Shown here: piece after piece, positions 4,997 through 12,786 of the stretch
How the letters are laid out: every line of letters begins with the position of its first letter
How positions within the stretch are numbered: position 1 is the stretch's first letter
Source: Flavobacteriales bacterium UBA7690
GTDB lineage: Bacteria > Bacteroidota > Bacteroidia > Flavobacteriales_F > PHOS-HE28
Assembly (NCBI GenBank): GCA_002482775.1
Contig: DLGQ01000086.1
Location: 1 to 15,786, forward strand
Direction of reading: 5' to 3'
DNA length: 15,786 nucleotides
Made by a program: the position numbers and the translations under genes
Notes under the pieces: model-generated
Database searches by the model: none
Seen by the model: the letters and a program-made list of their open reading frames with translations, nothing else
What the model was told of the DNA's origin: nothing

Positions 4997-5862
4997 GCTT
5001 TGTCGCGTTGCTCCATCGCCACGTTGTGTTCCACCTGCTTGCGGCGCAGTATGTCCTGTGCTAGCGCGCGGTCCGCCTCTGCTTCCGCCAGGCGCATCTT
5101 CGCTTCCACCAGGTTGTCGCCATCGCGCACCTTCACGGCCTTGCGCCATCGGCTCACGCGCGGGGCAAGGCTGTTCGTGATCAGTTCCTTCAGCTTGTAC
5201 AGGTCCATTGCTTCGAACGTGGCACGCGCATCGTCCGGGAGGTTGGGCACGTGGCCGTTCAACTTCCAATCGCGTTCCGCATCGTAGCTGGCCATCACGG
5301 CATCCATCCGCTGCACCAGTTCGGCCACCATGTCGCGACGCAGCTGGTCATCCTCGATGCCTTCGGCCAACTGGTCGTGCAGCATGCTCGCCTCGCGGCG
5401 CCGGTCGTTGTTCTCCAGCCTCGCTTTCTTCAGCACATCGGGCAGTTCGTGGAACTCGGGCAGCACCAACTTGCTGGTGCTCCACGCGGCCGGCACGTCG
5501 GGTCCCAGCCTGCTGATCGCGTTGTCGATGATCACCGGTTTGCCGCCGCGCAACTTCACCACCCGTGGTTGGTCGGCGGGGTTCAATGGCCTGGGTTGCT
5601 CGGCCACTTGTGCCGCCACCTGTTCCGTGGCCACGGCTTCGGCACGGTCGGCTGCTTTCAGTTCTTCCGCTGGCACCGCGCTCATGTGCTCGCGGAGGAA
5701 GAGGTCCAGCTTCTGTTTGTTCCACGGGCTTTCCTTGGCGTTCAACACGCGCTTCAAGTGGCCGTAGCCCAGCACTTGGTTGGCCAGACCCACGCCGCTC
5801 CAGTACGGTTTGTCCGCATCGCACCACTGCTGGTACTTGCTGTATGTGGTGGACTTCTTCAT
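4993..5862 (-). CDS. Phage protein of unknown function, 289 aa, helical
   Basis: Not recognised. The N-terminus (MKKSTTYSKYQQWCDADKPYWSGVGL...) is followed by a short compact part with WNKQKLDLFLREH, an Ala/Pro-rich linker (residues about 60-95), and two long charged helical stretches. The last 50 residues (EAKMRLAEAEADRALAQDIL...) look like a coiled coil. There is no membrane segment. It sits between a small unknown protein and the small terminase and is coupled to both by ATGA overlaps, so a packaging or head-related role is plausible but only by position. Confidence 0.8.
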   Translation of the reverse strand: MKKSTTYSKYQQWCDADKPYWSGVGLANQVLGYGHLKRVLNAKESPWNKQKLDLFLREHMSAVPAEELKAADRAEAVATEQVAAQVAEQPRPLNPADQPRVVKLRGGKPVIIDNAISRLGPDVPAAWSTSKLVLPEFHELPDVLKKARLENNDRRREASMLHDQLAEGIEDDQLRRDMVAELVQRMDAVMASYDAERDWKLNGHVPNLPDDARATFEAMDLYKLKELITNSLAPRVSRWRKAVKVRDGDNLVEAKMRLAEAEADRALAQDILRRKQVEHNVAMEQRDKA

Positions 5863-6308
5863 AGGTCATCGCCGTGTTCTTCCTGCTCCTGTTCCTTCAC
5901 GGCCATGCGGTAGCCCATCTTCAGGGCACACACCAGCGCGCGGATGTTGCCCGGGCTGTCCACCAGCTGCCCCTTGTACCCGGTCCCGAGGAACCCTTCA
6001 CTGAGGCACTCCCGGGCCTTGCGCTCCAGGTGGTAGTCATCGTCGATCTTGGCGCGGGTCTTGAACTTTCCCCAGCCAGGTCCACCCTGCAGCACGCGCA
6101 CCTGCTCGGGCTTGTGGAAGTAGGCCTCGTCCCCGATCGGGTTGCTATCCTCGAAGCGGACCAGGAACATGGGCCCGATGGCGGTTTCGTCCAGCGATAT
6201 CACCCGGCCGATCCTGTCCGCATGGGGGTGTGGCGCACGCATCATCACCACGCACCCGCTGTAACGGGCTTCGAGGTCTCGGATGCGTTTGGCCAGCTGC
6301 TCGTCCAT
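5859..6308 (-). CDS. Unknown 149-aa protein with a possible SH3-like barrel
   Basis: Begins with a short helix (MDEQLAKRIRDLEARY), then a strand-rich part (GCVVMM...RIGRVISLDE...GPMFLVRFED...EAYFHKPEQVRVL) whose pattern suggests a small SH3-like or KOW-like barrel. The second half has ECLSEGFLGTGYKGQLVDSPGNIRALVCALKMG and an acidic end. No catalytic motif is evident. It starts 3 bases after the protease stop and ends in an ATGA overlap with the next gene. Function unknown; part of the coupled operon. Confidence 0.8.
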   Translation of the reverse strand: MDEQLAKRIRDLEARYSGCVVMMRAPHPHADRIGRVISLDETAIGPMFLVRFEDSNPIGDEAYFHKPEQVRVLQGGPGWGKFKTRAKIDDDYHLERKARECLSEGFLGTGYKGQLVDSPGNIRALVCALKMGYRMAVKEQEQEEHGDDL

Positions 6309-6311
6309 GGT

Positions 6312-6920
6312 TCATTCTTCTTCGCGCACGATGCGCCACGCCCGTCCACCATCGGTGGCTTTGGTGGGGATCAGGTTCAGCAGCGCGGCGTACACGCTCA
6401 GCACCGCGGTAGCATACAGCCAGTTGATCACCGTGCCGTTGAACCGGAAGTGCTCCAGCGATAGATGGCCGTCCACCAGGTGCAGCTGTTCGCCCCACAC
6501 CCGCGCCCCGAAAGCGAGCGCCTCCAGCGGAGCCATGGCACCGGCGTGGATGGCCATGCCCAGTGCAGCACCTTGCAGGTAGGCGATCGCTGCGAACACC
6601 ACCATGGCCAGTACGATGTTGGCCCCGATGCCACCGAACACGATCAGCAGCTTTTGCAGCCAGTGCAGTTCGCGGTAGTCTCCGATGGCAATGGGTTTGT
6701 CCGCCTTGTCCATACCGTACACCCGTGTGTACCCGCCGATGAGCGTCCACCCCACGGCCCATTGTGTGCCGAAGCGTGTGGTATCGATCAGGGTGTGACC
6801 GGTGCCGACCTGCACGCGCGATACACGCACACCCAGTAGCCGCGCGGTGAGGTAGTGGCCCAGCTCGTGTACGATGGCCAGCACCAACAGCGCGGCAATG
6901 AATTCAAGGAAGCCGATCAT
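6312..6920 (-). CDS. Site-2 protease-like M50 metalloprotease (intramembrane)
   Basis: A 202-aa membrane protein with the hallmarks of M50 zinc proteases, which cut substrates inside the membrane. HELGH lies at residues 18-22 in the first membrane helix (H18 and H22 bind zinc, E19 catalytic), and the second motif NLIPTKATDGG (182-192) supplies the third zinc ligand, D190. Further membrane segments lie at about 88-115 and 165-182, and LIGGYTRVYGM (60-70) matches the loop after the first helix in this family. No PDZ domain is present, so it is a minimal form. The start at 6920 overlaps the upstream stop as ATGA; longer readings are shadows. An intramembrane protease inside a terminase operon is unusual. 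Confidence 0.85.
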   Translation of the reverse strand: MIGFLEFIAALLVLAIVHELGHYLTARLLGVRVSRVQVGTGHTLIDTTRFGTQWAVGWTLIGGYTRVYGMDKADKPIAIGDYRELHWLQKLLIVFGGIGANIVLAMVVFAAIAYLQGAALGMAIHAGAMAPLEALAFGARVWGEQLHLVDGHLSLEHFRFNGTVINWLYATAVLSVYAALLNLIPTKATDGGRAWRIVREEE

Positions 6921-7747
6921 GCGTGTAGGGGTTGGATGCGTGGTTGGATCTCGTATTCGCTCGGCTCCGGGAAGAGGCTGTGCCGCAGGTATTGCAGGCC
7001 CACGTCCTTCATACCGTTGCCGGTGTGGTTCAGGATGTGCTTGCCCACGATGTGCTGCTGGTAGTACGCCATGTTCACGTGCGGGTCCGTGGTGGGTGGC
7101 GGTGGCACACCCACGGTGGAGCGACCGGCGAACGTCACCTTCACGTTGTCCATGGGGTGCAGGAGCGTGGGTTCCTGGTGCTTGTACCAATGGTTGAAGT
7201 ACAGCGTGGCCAGGAGCAGCCGGTTCTCCGCTGGCTTGTAGATATCGATCACCTCTTGCATGCGGCGCTTCTCATAGAAGCGCGGCATGTGGGTCTCGTA
7301 GTCCCACACCCGTTTGAAGCCGTGCTCTCGCAACACCTTCGCGGTCTGGGCCAGCAAGGCCTGGTGCTTGCGGCTTGTCTGTTGCGTGTGGAAGTCGGCA
7401 GGCAGTTCGCGCAGGGCGTAGCGCTTCCGCAGGTACAGCTCATCCATGGGCTGTAGCAGGTACACATCATCGTAGGTATACACGAAGCCCTCGCGGATGT
7501 AGCCCAGGTGGAGGATGGCTTCCATCTTGCGCACGCTGTCCAGTGCTTTCGGGTGGAGTTGCGCTGCCTCGCGCTGGTGCGGCACGTGCCACACATCCTG
7601 CAGCTGCGGATGGTTGTCGCCCACGATGGTCATTCGGATGTTGCCCACCCAGTTGGTTTCCCAGCTGCGCAACGCGTACTTCAGATCGCCTTGCGCGAAT
7701 GGTGGTTCGTCGATCCAGACGAACACGATGTCCGTGGCGCGGCTCAT
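6917..7747 (-). CDS. Stealth-like sugar-phosphate transferase
   Basis: A 276-aa protein resembling Stealth proteins, which transfer sugar-1-phosphate in capsule and surface glycan synthesis. The first conserved block is DIVFVWIDEPPF (residues 6-17), the second YALRSWETNW (24-33) with MTIVGDNHPQL, and the third is FVYTYDDVYLLQPM (88-101), equivalent to the family's FxYFNDDVF. Later His and Asp residues (HMPRFYEKR, HPMDNVKV) may be the remaining blocks. The DDV and WID motifs are strong; which sugar is used cannot be told. Start chosen at 7747, where it overlaps the upstream stop as ATGA. Confidence 0.7.
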   Translation of the reverse strand: MSRATDIVFVWIDEPPFAQGDLKYALRSWETNWVGNIRMTIVGDNHPQLQDVWHVPHQREAAQLHPKALDSVRKMEAILHLGYIREGFVYTYDDVYLLQPMDELYLRKRYALRELPADFHTQQTSRKHQALLAQTAKVLREHGFKRVWDYETHMPRFYEKRRMQEVIDIYKPAENRLLLATLYFNHWYKHQEPTLLHPMDNVKVTFAGRSTVGVPPPPTTDPHVNMAYYQQHIVGKHILNHTGNGMKDVGLQYLRHSLFPEPSEYEIQPRIQPLHA

Positions 7748-8088
7748 TGGATGAAGTGGTTGGTGATGATGTACACGATGGCGATGATGGAGCAGATGGC
7801 GTCGAACCGGAGCCATGCCGGCATGCGCTTGGGCACAAGTCCGATCAGCGTGATCAGCAGTGCCGGTAGCCACTGGTCGGTGAACATCAGGGCAGCGAGC
7901 CAGACGCCATAGAGCAGCGTCTTGTTCACGTAGGCCTTATCGTTCTTGCTCAGCGCCTTGGTATCGGTGATGGCCGTGATGCGGTGCACCATGGACAGGT
8001 GCCAGTCCAAGCGGAAGAGCACATCCAACTCGTGCCACAGGAACACGAGGCCTAGCAGGATGATGGTGTCGAGGAGTAAGTTCAGCAT
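7744..8088 (-). CDS. Small integral membrane protein, 114 aa
   Basis: Hydrophobic stretches at about residues 3-18, 57-72, 74-86 and 95-111 suggest three or four membrane helices, with a polar loop (HRITAITDTKALSKNDKAY) between the first two. The family is not recognised. Size and topology would also suit a holin, but the setting, between a zinc-ribbon protein and a sugar-phosphate transferase, does not favour lysis. Its start overlaps the upstream stop by 7 bases and its stop overlaps the next start as ATGA. Confidence 0.75.
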   Translation of the reverse strand: MLNLLLDTIILLGLVFLWHELDVLFRLDWHLSMVHRITAITDTKALSKNDKAYVNKTLLYGVWLAALMFTDQWLPALLITLIGLVPKRMPAWLRFDAICSIIAIVYIITNHFIQ

Positions 8089-8297
8089 GTGCGTGGTAGT
8101 GCTGTGCCGCGCTTCAGCTTCGCGGCGAGTGCTGCAGGTTGTAGCCGATGGCGGCCGTGATCGAACGCGGCAATCCCATACACGGAGGAATCCGGTTCGC
8201 CACAGATCAGGCAGCGGCCATCGCTGCCCTTGCCTTTGTGGCAGGGTTGCACGCGCACATGGATCACCGTGGCGCAGGGTTCGCAGTAGCCGGTCAT
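8082..8297 (-). CDS. Small zinc-ribbon-like protein, 71 aa
   Basis: Two Cys pairs, C5-x-x-C8 and C29-x-x-C32 (GRCLICGEPD), spaced as in a zinc ribbon, with an extra C19-H20 between them. The remaining 35 residues are basic with no recognised motif. It starts in the ATGA at the end of the amidotransferase gene and ends inside the start of the membrane protein gene. It could be a small nucleic-acid or protein-binding factor; nothing shows which. A longer open frame upstream is a shadow of the amidotransferase gene. Confidence 0.65.
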   Translation of the reverse strand: MTGYCEPCATVIHVRVQPCHKGKGSDGRCLICGEPDSSVYGIAAFDHGRHRLQPAALAAKLKRGTALPRTC

Positions 8298-9907
8298 GCG
8301 GGTTGTGCGGTTGCGATGGTCTGCTGGTGCGCGTCCATCCATTTGGTCCACGAGAGGCAGCAGAGTTCCACGTAGGCGCGGTCCCTGCCGGTGATGCCGG
8401 GCTTCAGTTTCAGCCCGTACTCGCGCTCCATGCGCTTCACGGCACGTTGGATGTGCACCTTCAGGTTGGCATCTTGGCGGCTCAGGCTGAAGCCCAGCTT
8501 GCGCCGGTTGATGGTGCTGTCCGGGATGCCCAGTTCGGCCAAGCGTTCGCGCAGCACACGTTTGTTCCCGTGGAAGGAAGCGGGCAGGCTCAGCGCAGCT
8601 TCCACCAACAGGTGGTCCAGGTAGGGCACGCGCATCTCCAGGCTCCAGCACATGCTGGCCGCATCGAGGGTCGGGTTCAGGTCGTGCTGGATGTACAGCA
8701 TCAACTCCTGCCATCGCGAATGCGCATCCCACGGGAAGCGTTCGTCCATGATGCTGAAGTGGCGCCAGTCCGGAGCGCCACAACTGAGGTTGTACTTGGC
8801 ATCATCGCGGAGAATGTGCGCGCGCTGCGCCGGTAGTTCCGAGGGTATGCGTGCGGTGCGGTCGTAGCCGAAGAAGATCTCGTCGGCGCCGTTGGCACTG
8901 ATGGCCGCTTTGCAATGGTCGCTGGCCACGCGGCTCACCATCCACGGGATGTGGCCACCCATGGTGGGTTCGCCGGTGCGGAGCGCGATGTCCGTGTAGG
9001 CTGCGCCGATCTCGCTGGGGTCGCCATCCACCACGTGCAGCGGCAGGCCGAAGTGCTGGGCCACGATGGCCGCGTGTTCGCGCTCGTCGCTGTTGAGGTG
9101 GAATGCGGGTGCACCCATGGCCATGGAACTTGCCGCTAGGCTGCTGTCCACGCCGCCGCTGAGGAAGATGCCCACCGGCGTGTCGGCCAACTGTACCTGG
9201 TGCAGCGCTTCGGTGATCAGCGTGTCCAACTGGTCGGCGGCATCGGGGTTGAACGTGGGCCGGTACCAGCGCTGCAGGCGCATGCTGCCGAGCGCTGCGT
9301 AGTAGGTCACCATCATGCCGCCATCGATGCGGTGGATGCCTTTCCAAGCGCCATCGCTTCCACCGAGGTTGAAGAACTTGGCCATGCCCCGCGCATCGAT
9401 GCGCCAGGTCGGCTTCAGGTTCAACAGTGCCGCGCTGCTGCTGGCGCATGCGAACTCTTCGCCATCGTGCCAGATGTAAAGGGGCTTCACCGCGAAGGGG
9501 TCCACCGCACAGGTGAGCAGCTGCGTGCGTTCGTCCCACACGGCGAAGGCGTACATGCCGCGGAGCAGGGGCAGAGTGTCCGCCACGCCCAGCTTGTCGA
9601 TCAGGTGTAGCAGCGTGGCCGTGTCTCCGCTGCTCTCGATGGCCAGATCACCGAGGTAACGTTGGCGCAGTTCGCGGTGGTTGTAGATCTCGCCGTTGTA
9701 CACCAGCGTGAGCGGGCCCAACGTCATGGGCTGGTCGCCGGTGGTGTCCAGGTCCTGGAGGCTGAGGCGGGTGTGCCCCATGGCACAGTTGCCCAGGTAC
9801 TTGATGCCGCGACTGTCCGGGCCGCGCCTATCCAGCACGTCCACCATGGCGCTCACCTTGTCCAAGGTGTTGGGGTCAGAGCTGATAATGGACGCGATCC
9901 CGCACAT
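8294..9907 (-). CDS. asnB: Asparagine synthase (glutamine-hydrolysing)-like amidotransferase
   Basis: A 537-aa enzyme that takes ammonia from glutamine and amidates a carboxylate activated with ATP. The N-terminal class II glutaminase domain has the nucleophile Cys2 (MCGIA), RRGPDS (27-32) and YNGEIYNH (70-77). The C-terminal synthetase domain has the ATP-binding SGGVDSS (250-256) and later SANGADEIFFGYDR. The conserved block before KPLY reads AVDPFAVKPLY. Length is a little short of AsnB. In glycan clusters such enzymes often amidate uronic acids rather than aspartate; that is inference here from the neighbours. Its start lies 32 bases inside the previous gene. Confidence 0.9.
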   Translation of the reverse strand: MCGIASIISSDPNTLDKVSAMVDVLDRRGPDSRGIKYLGNCAMGHTRLSLQDLDTTGDQPMTLGPLTLVYNGEIYNHRELRQRYLGDLAIESSGDTATLLHLIDKLGVADTLPLLRGMYAFAVWDERTQLLTCAVDPFAVKPLYIWHDGEEFACASSSAALLNLKPTWRIDARGMAKFFNLGGSDGAWKGIHRIDGGMMVTYYAALGSMRLQRWYRPTFNPDAADQLDTLITEALHQVQLADTPVGIFLSGGVDSSLAASSMAMGAPAFHLNSDEREHAAIVAQHFGLPLHVVDGDPSEIGAAYTDIALRTGEPTMGGHIPWMVSRVASDHCKAAISANGADEIFFGYDRTARIPSELPAQRAHILRDDAKYNLSCGAPDWRHFSIMDERFPWDAHSRWQELMLYIQHDLNPTLDAASMCWSLEMRVPYLDHLLVEAALSLPASFHGNKRVLRERLAELGIPDSTINRRKLGFSLSRQDANLKVHIQRAVKRMEREYGLKLKPGITGRDRAYVELCCLSWTKWMDAHQQTIATAQPA

Positions 9908-10535
9908 GGGCTTGGGTGATGGATAGGTTCTTCCCCTTGAAGTACTTGTCCATGGGGTTCTTGCAGGGCCAGTCTCCCTTCAGCGCGATCACACGCAGGC
10001 CGGGGATGTCGTTCGCCTGGAGCAGGCGCGCACCGTGGCGCACGGCGGTGCGGTAGCCGAAGTCATCCAGCAGGTTGTTGCGGCCGGTATCGAACAGCCT
10101 CCAGCGGAGACGGTCCAGCAGCTGCCGGGTGTAGATGCGGCCGCTGCCGATGGGCATGGGCACGTGTTCCTTGTAAGCGCAGTGCCAGGTCTCAGCGCCA
10201 TCGTACGCGAGGAAGCTGCGCGGCCCCACCATGTCGTACTCCTGCAGCACGGGCAGCAGCTTCGCCTCGTCCACCAGCAGCACATCGTCGCTACCAGCGA
10301 TCACGATGGCATCCGGCTTCAGATCGCGTGCATGGTTCACGGCGTGTTGCCACTTCCATCCGAGCGGCAGGTTGGCGTGGTGGAACACATGCGTGTTCGG
10401 TCGCTTCAGCAGTGCGCTGCTGTTCTCGCCCGGGCTCAGCACCACCACCGCATGCCAGTGCGCAGGCAGTTGCCCCAGCACGATGGCCAGCGGCTTCATG
10501 CGTTCATGTGCGGCTATGCAGACGGCGATCTTCAT
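9876..10535 (-). CDS. Glycosyltransferase, GT-A fold (family 2-like)
   Basis: A 219-aa protein that would transfer a sugar from a nucleotide donor. The N-terminus MKIAVCIAAHERMKPL is the first strand and loop of the GT-A fold, and AIVIAGSDDVLLVDE (76-90) holds the DxD-like SDD at 82-84. FGYRTAVRHGARLL and LKGDW resemble the acceptor-side motifs of family 2 enzymes. It is short and lacks membrane helices. Start chosen at 10535 because it overlaps the upstream stop as ATGA; ten extra residues are possible otherwise. Donor and acceptor are unknown. Confidence 0.75.
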   Translation of the reverse strand: MKIAVCIAAHERMKPLAIVLGQLPAHWHAVVVLSPGENSSALLKRPNTHVFHHANLPLGWKWQHAVNHARDLKPDAIVIAGSDDVLLVDEAKLLPVLQEYDMVGPRSFLAYDGAETWHCAYKEHVPMPIGSGRIYTRQLLDRLRWRLFDTGRNNLLDDFGYRTAVRHGARLLQANDIPGLRVIALKGDWPCKNPMDKYFKGKNLSITQAHVRDRVHYQL

Positions 10536-10735
10536 GCGGTGGCACTCTTCATCAAAGCCTTCCACGCACTGCCGCGCATGCTAGCACCTCCAAGCATCTT
10601 TGATCCATCGTCATCAATGAGCGAGTAGTTGCGCCCATCATGCATCCGTTCGATCAGACGCTGGAGCTTTTGTGCCTTGCTCAGCTTCTTTGGAAGTGAT
10701 CGAGCAGGACGTTTTAGGGCGCGTAGAAAGCTCAT
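10532..10735 (-). CDS. Small basic protein of unknown function, 67 aa
   Basis: Linked by ATGA overlaps at both ends (10735-10732 and 10535-10532), which is the main evidence that it is real. The first 30 residues are rich in Lys and Arg (RALKRPARSLPKKLSKAQK), followed by YSLIDDDGSKMLGGASMRGSAWKAL. No family is recognised and no membrane segment is seen. Confidence 0.65.
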   Translation of the reverse strand: MSFLRALKRPARSLPKKLSKAQKLQRLIERMHDGRNYSLIDDDGSKMLGGASMRGSAWKALMKSATA

Positions 10736-11535
10736 GTCGTCTTGGCTTTGGGTAAGATCCGCGCCGGGTTTCCCACCACCGTTGCGCCAGCTGGCACATC
10801 GCGGATCACCACGGCACCCATGCCGATGATGGCACCATCGCCCACGCGCACCTTGTTCATCACCTTGGCACCGAAGCCGACGAACACATTGTCGCCGATG
10901 ATGGCGCTGCCACCGATGCCGGCCTGGCAAACGATCTGGCAGTTCTTGCCCACGTATGCGTTGTGCGCGATGTGTACCAGGTTGCCGATCTTGGTTTGCG
11001 CACCGATCACCGTGTTGCCCAGCGTGCCACGGTCGATGCAGGTGTTGCTGCCGATCTCTACGCCATCCTCTATGCGCACCCCGCCAATGTGTGGGTTGCG
11101 AAGACCATCGGTGAAGCCGAAACCGATGCCGCCAAGCACGCTGTTGTAACCGACCTTGATGGCGCCGGTGAACTCAACGCATGCGTGGATGTGGCTTCCG
11201 TCGCCGATGCTATGGTAGCGGTAGATCGGTGTGTTCATCAGATCCGTATGCACTGCATGCAGCATGCGCATGGCCCGCATGAACGAAGCCTTGGCATCGT
11301 CAGAGAACACAACGACATTGGCGATACGCTCATCGCCCAGTTGGTTGTTGCGCGGCACTACCAGCACACCACCTCGTTCCAAACTGAATGCTGGCCATGT
11401 ATCCTTCCCGTTCCAGTACCGGAGCGTATCGTCCAACACCAGTTCTGCATCCATCGCCCTGCAGATGGACACCTCGTGGTCAAGGAACTTCTCGGGGATG
11501 GTCTCCCCTTGGGTGAAGAGCTCGCGCAGTTTCAT
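10732..11535 (-). CDS. LpxD-like N-acyltransferase (left-handed beta-helix)
   Basis: A 267-aa enzyme of the LpxD kind, which adds an acyl chain to the amino group of a UDP-amino sugar in lipid A synthesis. The N-terminal part (about 1-100) would be the uridine-binding domain. Hexapeptide repeats run from about 108 to 250, including IGSNTCIDRGTLGNTVIG and LVHIAHNAYVG; H191 in HIAHN matches the catalytic His of LpxD. The end GNPARIL is typical of the fold. It is shorter than housekeeping LpxD (about 340 aa) and sits next to a deacetylase, so a surface-glycan amino sugar is as likely a substrate as lipid A. Start at 11535 in an ATGA overlap. Confidence 0.75.
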   Translation of the reverse strand: MKLRELFTQGETIPEKFLDHEVSICRAMDAELVLDDTLRYWNGKDTWPAFSLERGGVLVVPRNNQLGDERIANVVVFSDDAKASFMRAMRMLHAVHTDLMNTPIYRYHSIGDGSHIHACVEFTGAIKVGYNSVLGGIGFGFTDGLRNPHIGGVRIEDGVEIGSNTCIDRGTLGNTVIGAQTKIGNLVHIAHNAYVGKNCQIVCQAGIGGSAIIGDNVFVGFGAKVMNKVRVGDGAIIGMGAVVIRDVPAGATVVGNPARILPKAKTT

Positions 11536-12125
11536 GGCAGGATGTGGCGGATGGATTGGAAACACTCGGCGTACGCTTTGCCAATGGCCACGCCGCGTAC
11601 CGTGGCCAGGCTGCGGATGTAGTTGCCGTTGGCATAGGGTCGATCCACTTGGCTACGGTAGAGCATCATGGCATCGATCTTCGCGGTAACGTGCTGCTCT
11701 TCCAGCACGCTGTAGGCCGTGCTCTCGAAGCGGTAGCTGTTCCACGGCAACTCGTAACCGAGCAACGTGCAACGCTTGTAGGCGCGCAGGGCTTCTTCCT
11801 TCACCACCTGGTGGTCCTGGTGTACATCATCCGTGTTGGGGAGGAACACCGTGTCCGGTTCCACCTTGCGGCCGAACCGGATCATGGTATCGAGTATCTG
11901 CTGGCGCGCTTCGTTGAAGTTCCGGAAGGGGAAGTTGAGCACCTCCACCTGTGCGCCCAGGAGTTTGCTTGCCGCGCGACATTCTTGTTCCAGCGCGGGG
12001 TTCGCGCAGGTGCTGAAGGCAAGGATGGTGACACGCTTGCGTTGCTCCACGAGCTTAGCAATGGTGCCGCCGCAGCCGAATTCGGCATCGTCGGTATGGG
12101 GGGCGAGTACGAGTATGCGTTCCAT
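11532..12125 (-). CDS. LmbE/PIG-L family N-deacetylase
   Basis: A 197-aa zinc-dependent deacetylase; family members remove acetyl groups from GlcNAc-type sugars. The signature APHTDDAEFGCGGT lies at residues 8-21 (zinc ligands H10 and D13, base D12) and the second motif DVHQDHQ at 100-106 supplies the remaining His. Its product, a free amino sugar, is what the next enzyme (LpxD-like) would acylate, so the pair makes a sensible two-step route; that link is inference. It is the first gene of the tightly coupled part of the operon. Start at 12125 fits the family; upstream codons are unrelated. Confidence 0.85.
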   Translation of the reverse strand: MERILVLAPHTDDAEFGCGGTIAKLVEQRKRVTILAFSTCANPALEQECRAASKLLGAQVEVLNFPFRNFNEARQQILDTMIRFGRKVEPDTVFLPNTDDVHQDHQVVKEEALRAYKRCTLLGYELPWNSYRFESTAYSVLEEQHVTAKIDAMMLYRSQVDRPYANGNYIRSLATVRGVAIGKAYAECFQSIRHILP

Positions 12126-12144
12126 GGGTGGATGGGATAGCAGC

Positions 12145-12172
12145 AGACCGCACCCCGTTGGGGGCACGGCCT
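12145..12172 (-). other. Hairpin at the head of the coupled operon
   Basis: A 12-bp stem with three G-T pairs and a 4-base loop (arms 12145-12156 and 12161-12172), in the 53-base gap between the 175-aa phage protein and the deacetylase gene. There is no T run after it. It could be an attenuator, a processing site, or a stabiliser that separates the two parts of the transcript. Confidence 0.5.
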
Positions 12173-12178
12173 CTGCGG

Positions 12179-12706
12179 TCAGTCCTGTTGGGACTGGGGC
12201 CCACCGGCCTCGCCAGCGGTGGGTTCAGGTTCGGATGCAACGGGCTTGGTAGCCGTGCGATCCCGTCTGTTGCTTCGGCTGCGGTTGTTCTGCGTGGGCA
12301 GTCCATCCACAGGTTCCGCTGCGTCCGGGACCTGCTTGGTCTCCGGTTCCTGCGGCGGTGCCACGGGCTTGGCCAATGGTGCGCCTTGCGCCTCGGTGGT
12401 CAGCTGCAGTGTGCGCTCCTTCGCAGCCTTGCGCACCACGTCGGTAACGGGCCGCACCTGTGCCATGGCATCCACTTCGTCCACGGTCTTGCACGCATCC
12501 ATGATCAGGCGTGCGCGCACTTCCGGTGTGGCATCCGCGTACTGTTCGCGGGCTACCTCGTGCGTGATGTGCAGGTACTTGAAGCCTTCTTCCCAAAGCG
12601 ACTTCTGCCGCGCGAGGGTGAGGCTCTTGAATTCGAGTGGACTTCCATCGTGGGTTACTCCACCCAGACCCTTTCGGGCCACGATCGTGAATTCTTTCTG
12701 GGCCAT
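12179..12706 (-). CDS. Phage-type protein of unknown function with a disordered tail, 175 aa
   Basis: Residues 1-90 look folded: MAQKEFTIVARKGLGGVTHDG, then LEFKSLTLARQKSLWEEGFKYLHITHEV. A G-L/I-GGV start with a later GFKYL recalls small proteins near the capsid and tail genes of Bacteroidota phages, but I cannot name the family. From about residue 108 it is Pro/Glu/Arg-rich and probably disordered (QNNRSRSNRRDRT), ending QSQQD. It follows the tail tube gene by 80 bases with a strong hairpin in the gap. Confidence 0.7.
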   Translation of the reverse strand: MAQKEFTIVARKGLGGVTHDGSPLEFKSLTLARQKSLWEEGFKYLHITHEVAREQYADATPEVRARLIMDACKTVDEVDAMAQVRPVTDVVRKAAKERTLQLTTEAQGAPLAKPVAPPQEPETKQVPDAAEPVDGLPTQNNRSRSNRRDRTATKPVASEPEPTAGEAGGPQSQQD

Positions 12707-12732
12707 GGCGAGGCGTATTGGTCCGGATCGAC

Positions 12733-12770
12733 CGGCGCTCTGGGACGACCGTCAGGTGCCCAGAGCGCCG
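12733..12770 (-). other. Strong intergenic hairpin (12-bp perfect stem)
   Basis: CGGCGCTCTGGG (12733-12744) pairs perfectly with CCCAGAGCGCCG (12759-12770) around a 14-base loop, between the tail tube gene and the next gene. No T run follows on the minus strand. A partial terminator or an RNA-stability element that sets a high level for the upstream structural gene would fit. Confidence 0.6.
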
Positions 12771-12786
12771 ATCTCACCAGAGTAGG

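Noticed and set aside
4997..5269. Longer N terminus for the small terminase
   Set aside because: The extension is antisense-like in composition (Arg/Gly/Pro-rich) and overlaps the 289-aa gene in another frame. The ATGA at 4996 fits the coupling seen at the other junctions. The same reasoning removed the extensions of the protease, Stealth-like, zinc-ribbon and LpxD-like genes.
7744..8088. Holin for host lysis
   Set aside because: Size and membrane segments would fit, but no endolysin is nearby and the neighbours are glycan enzymes, so the name is not supported.
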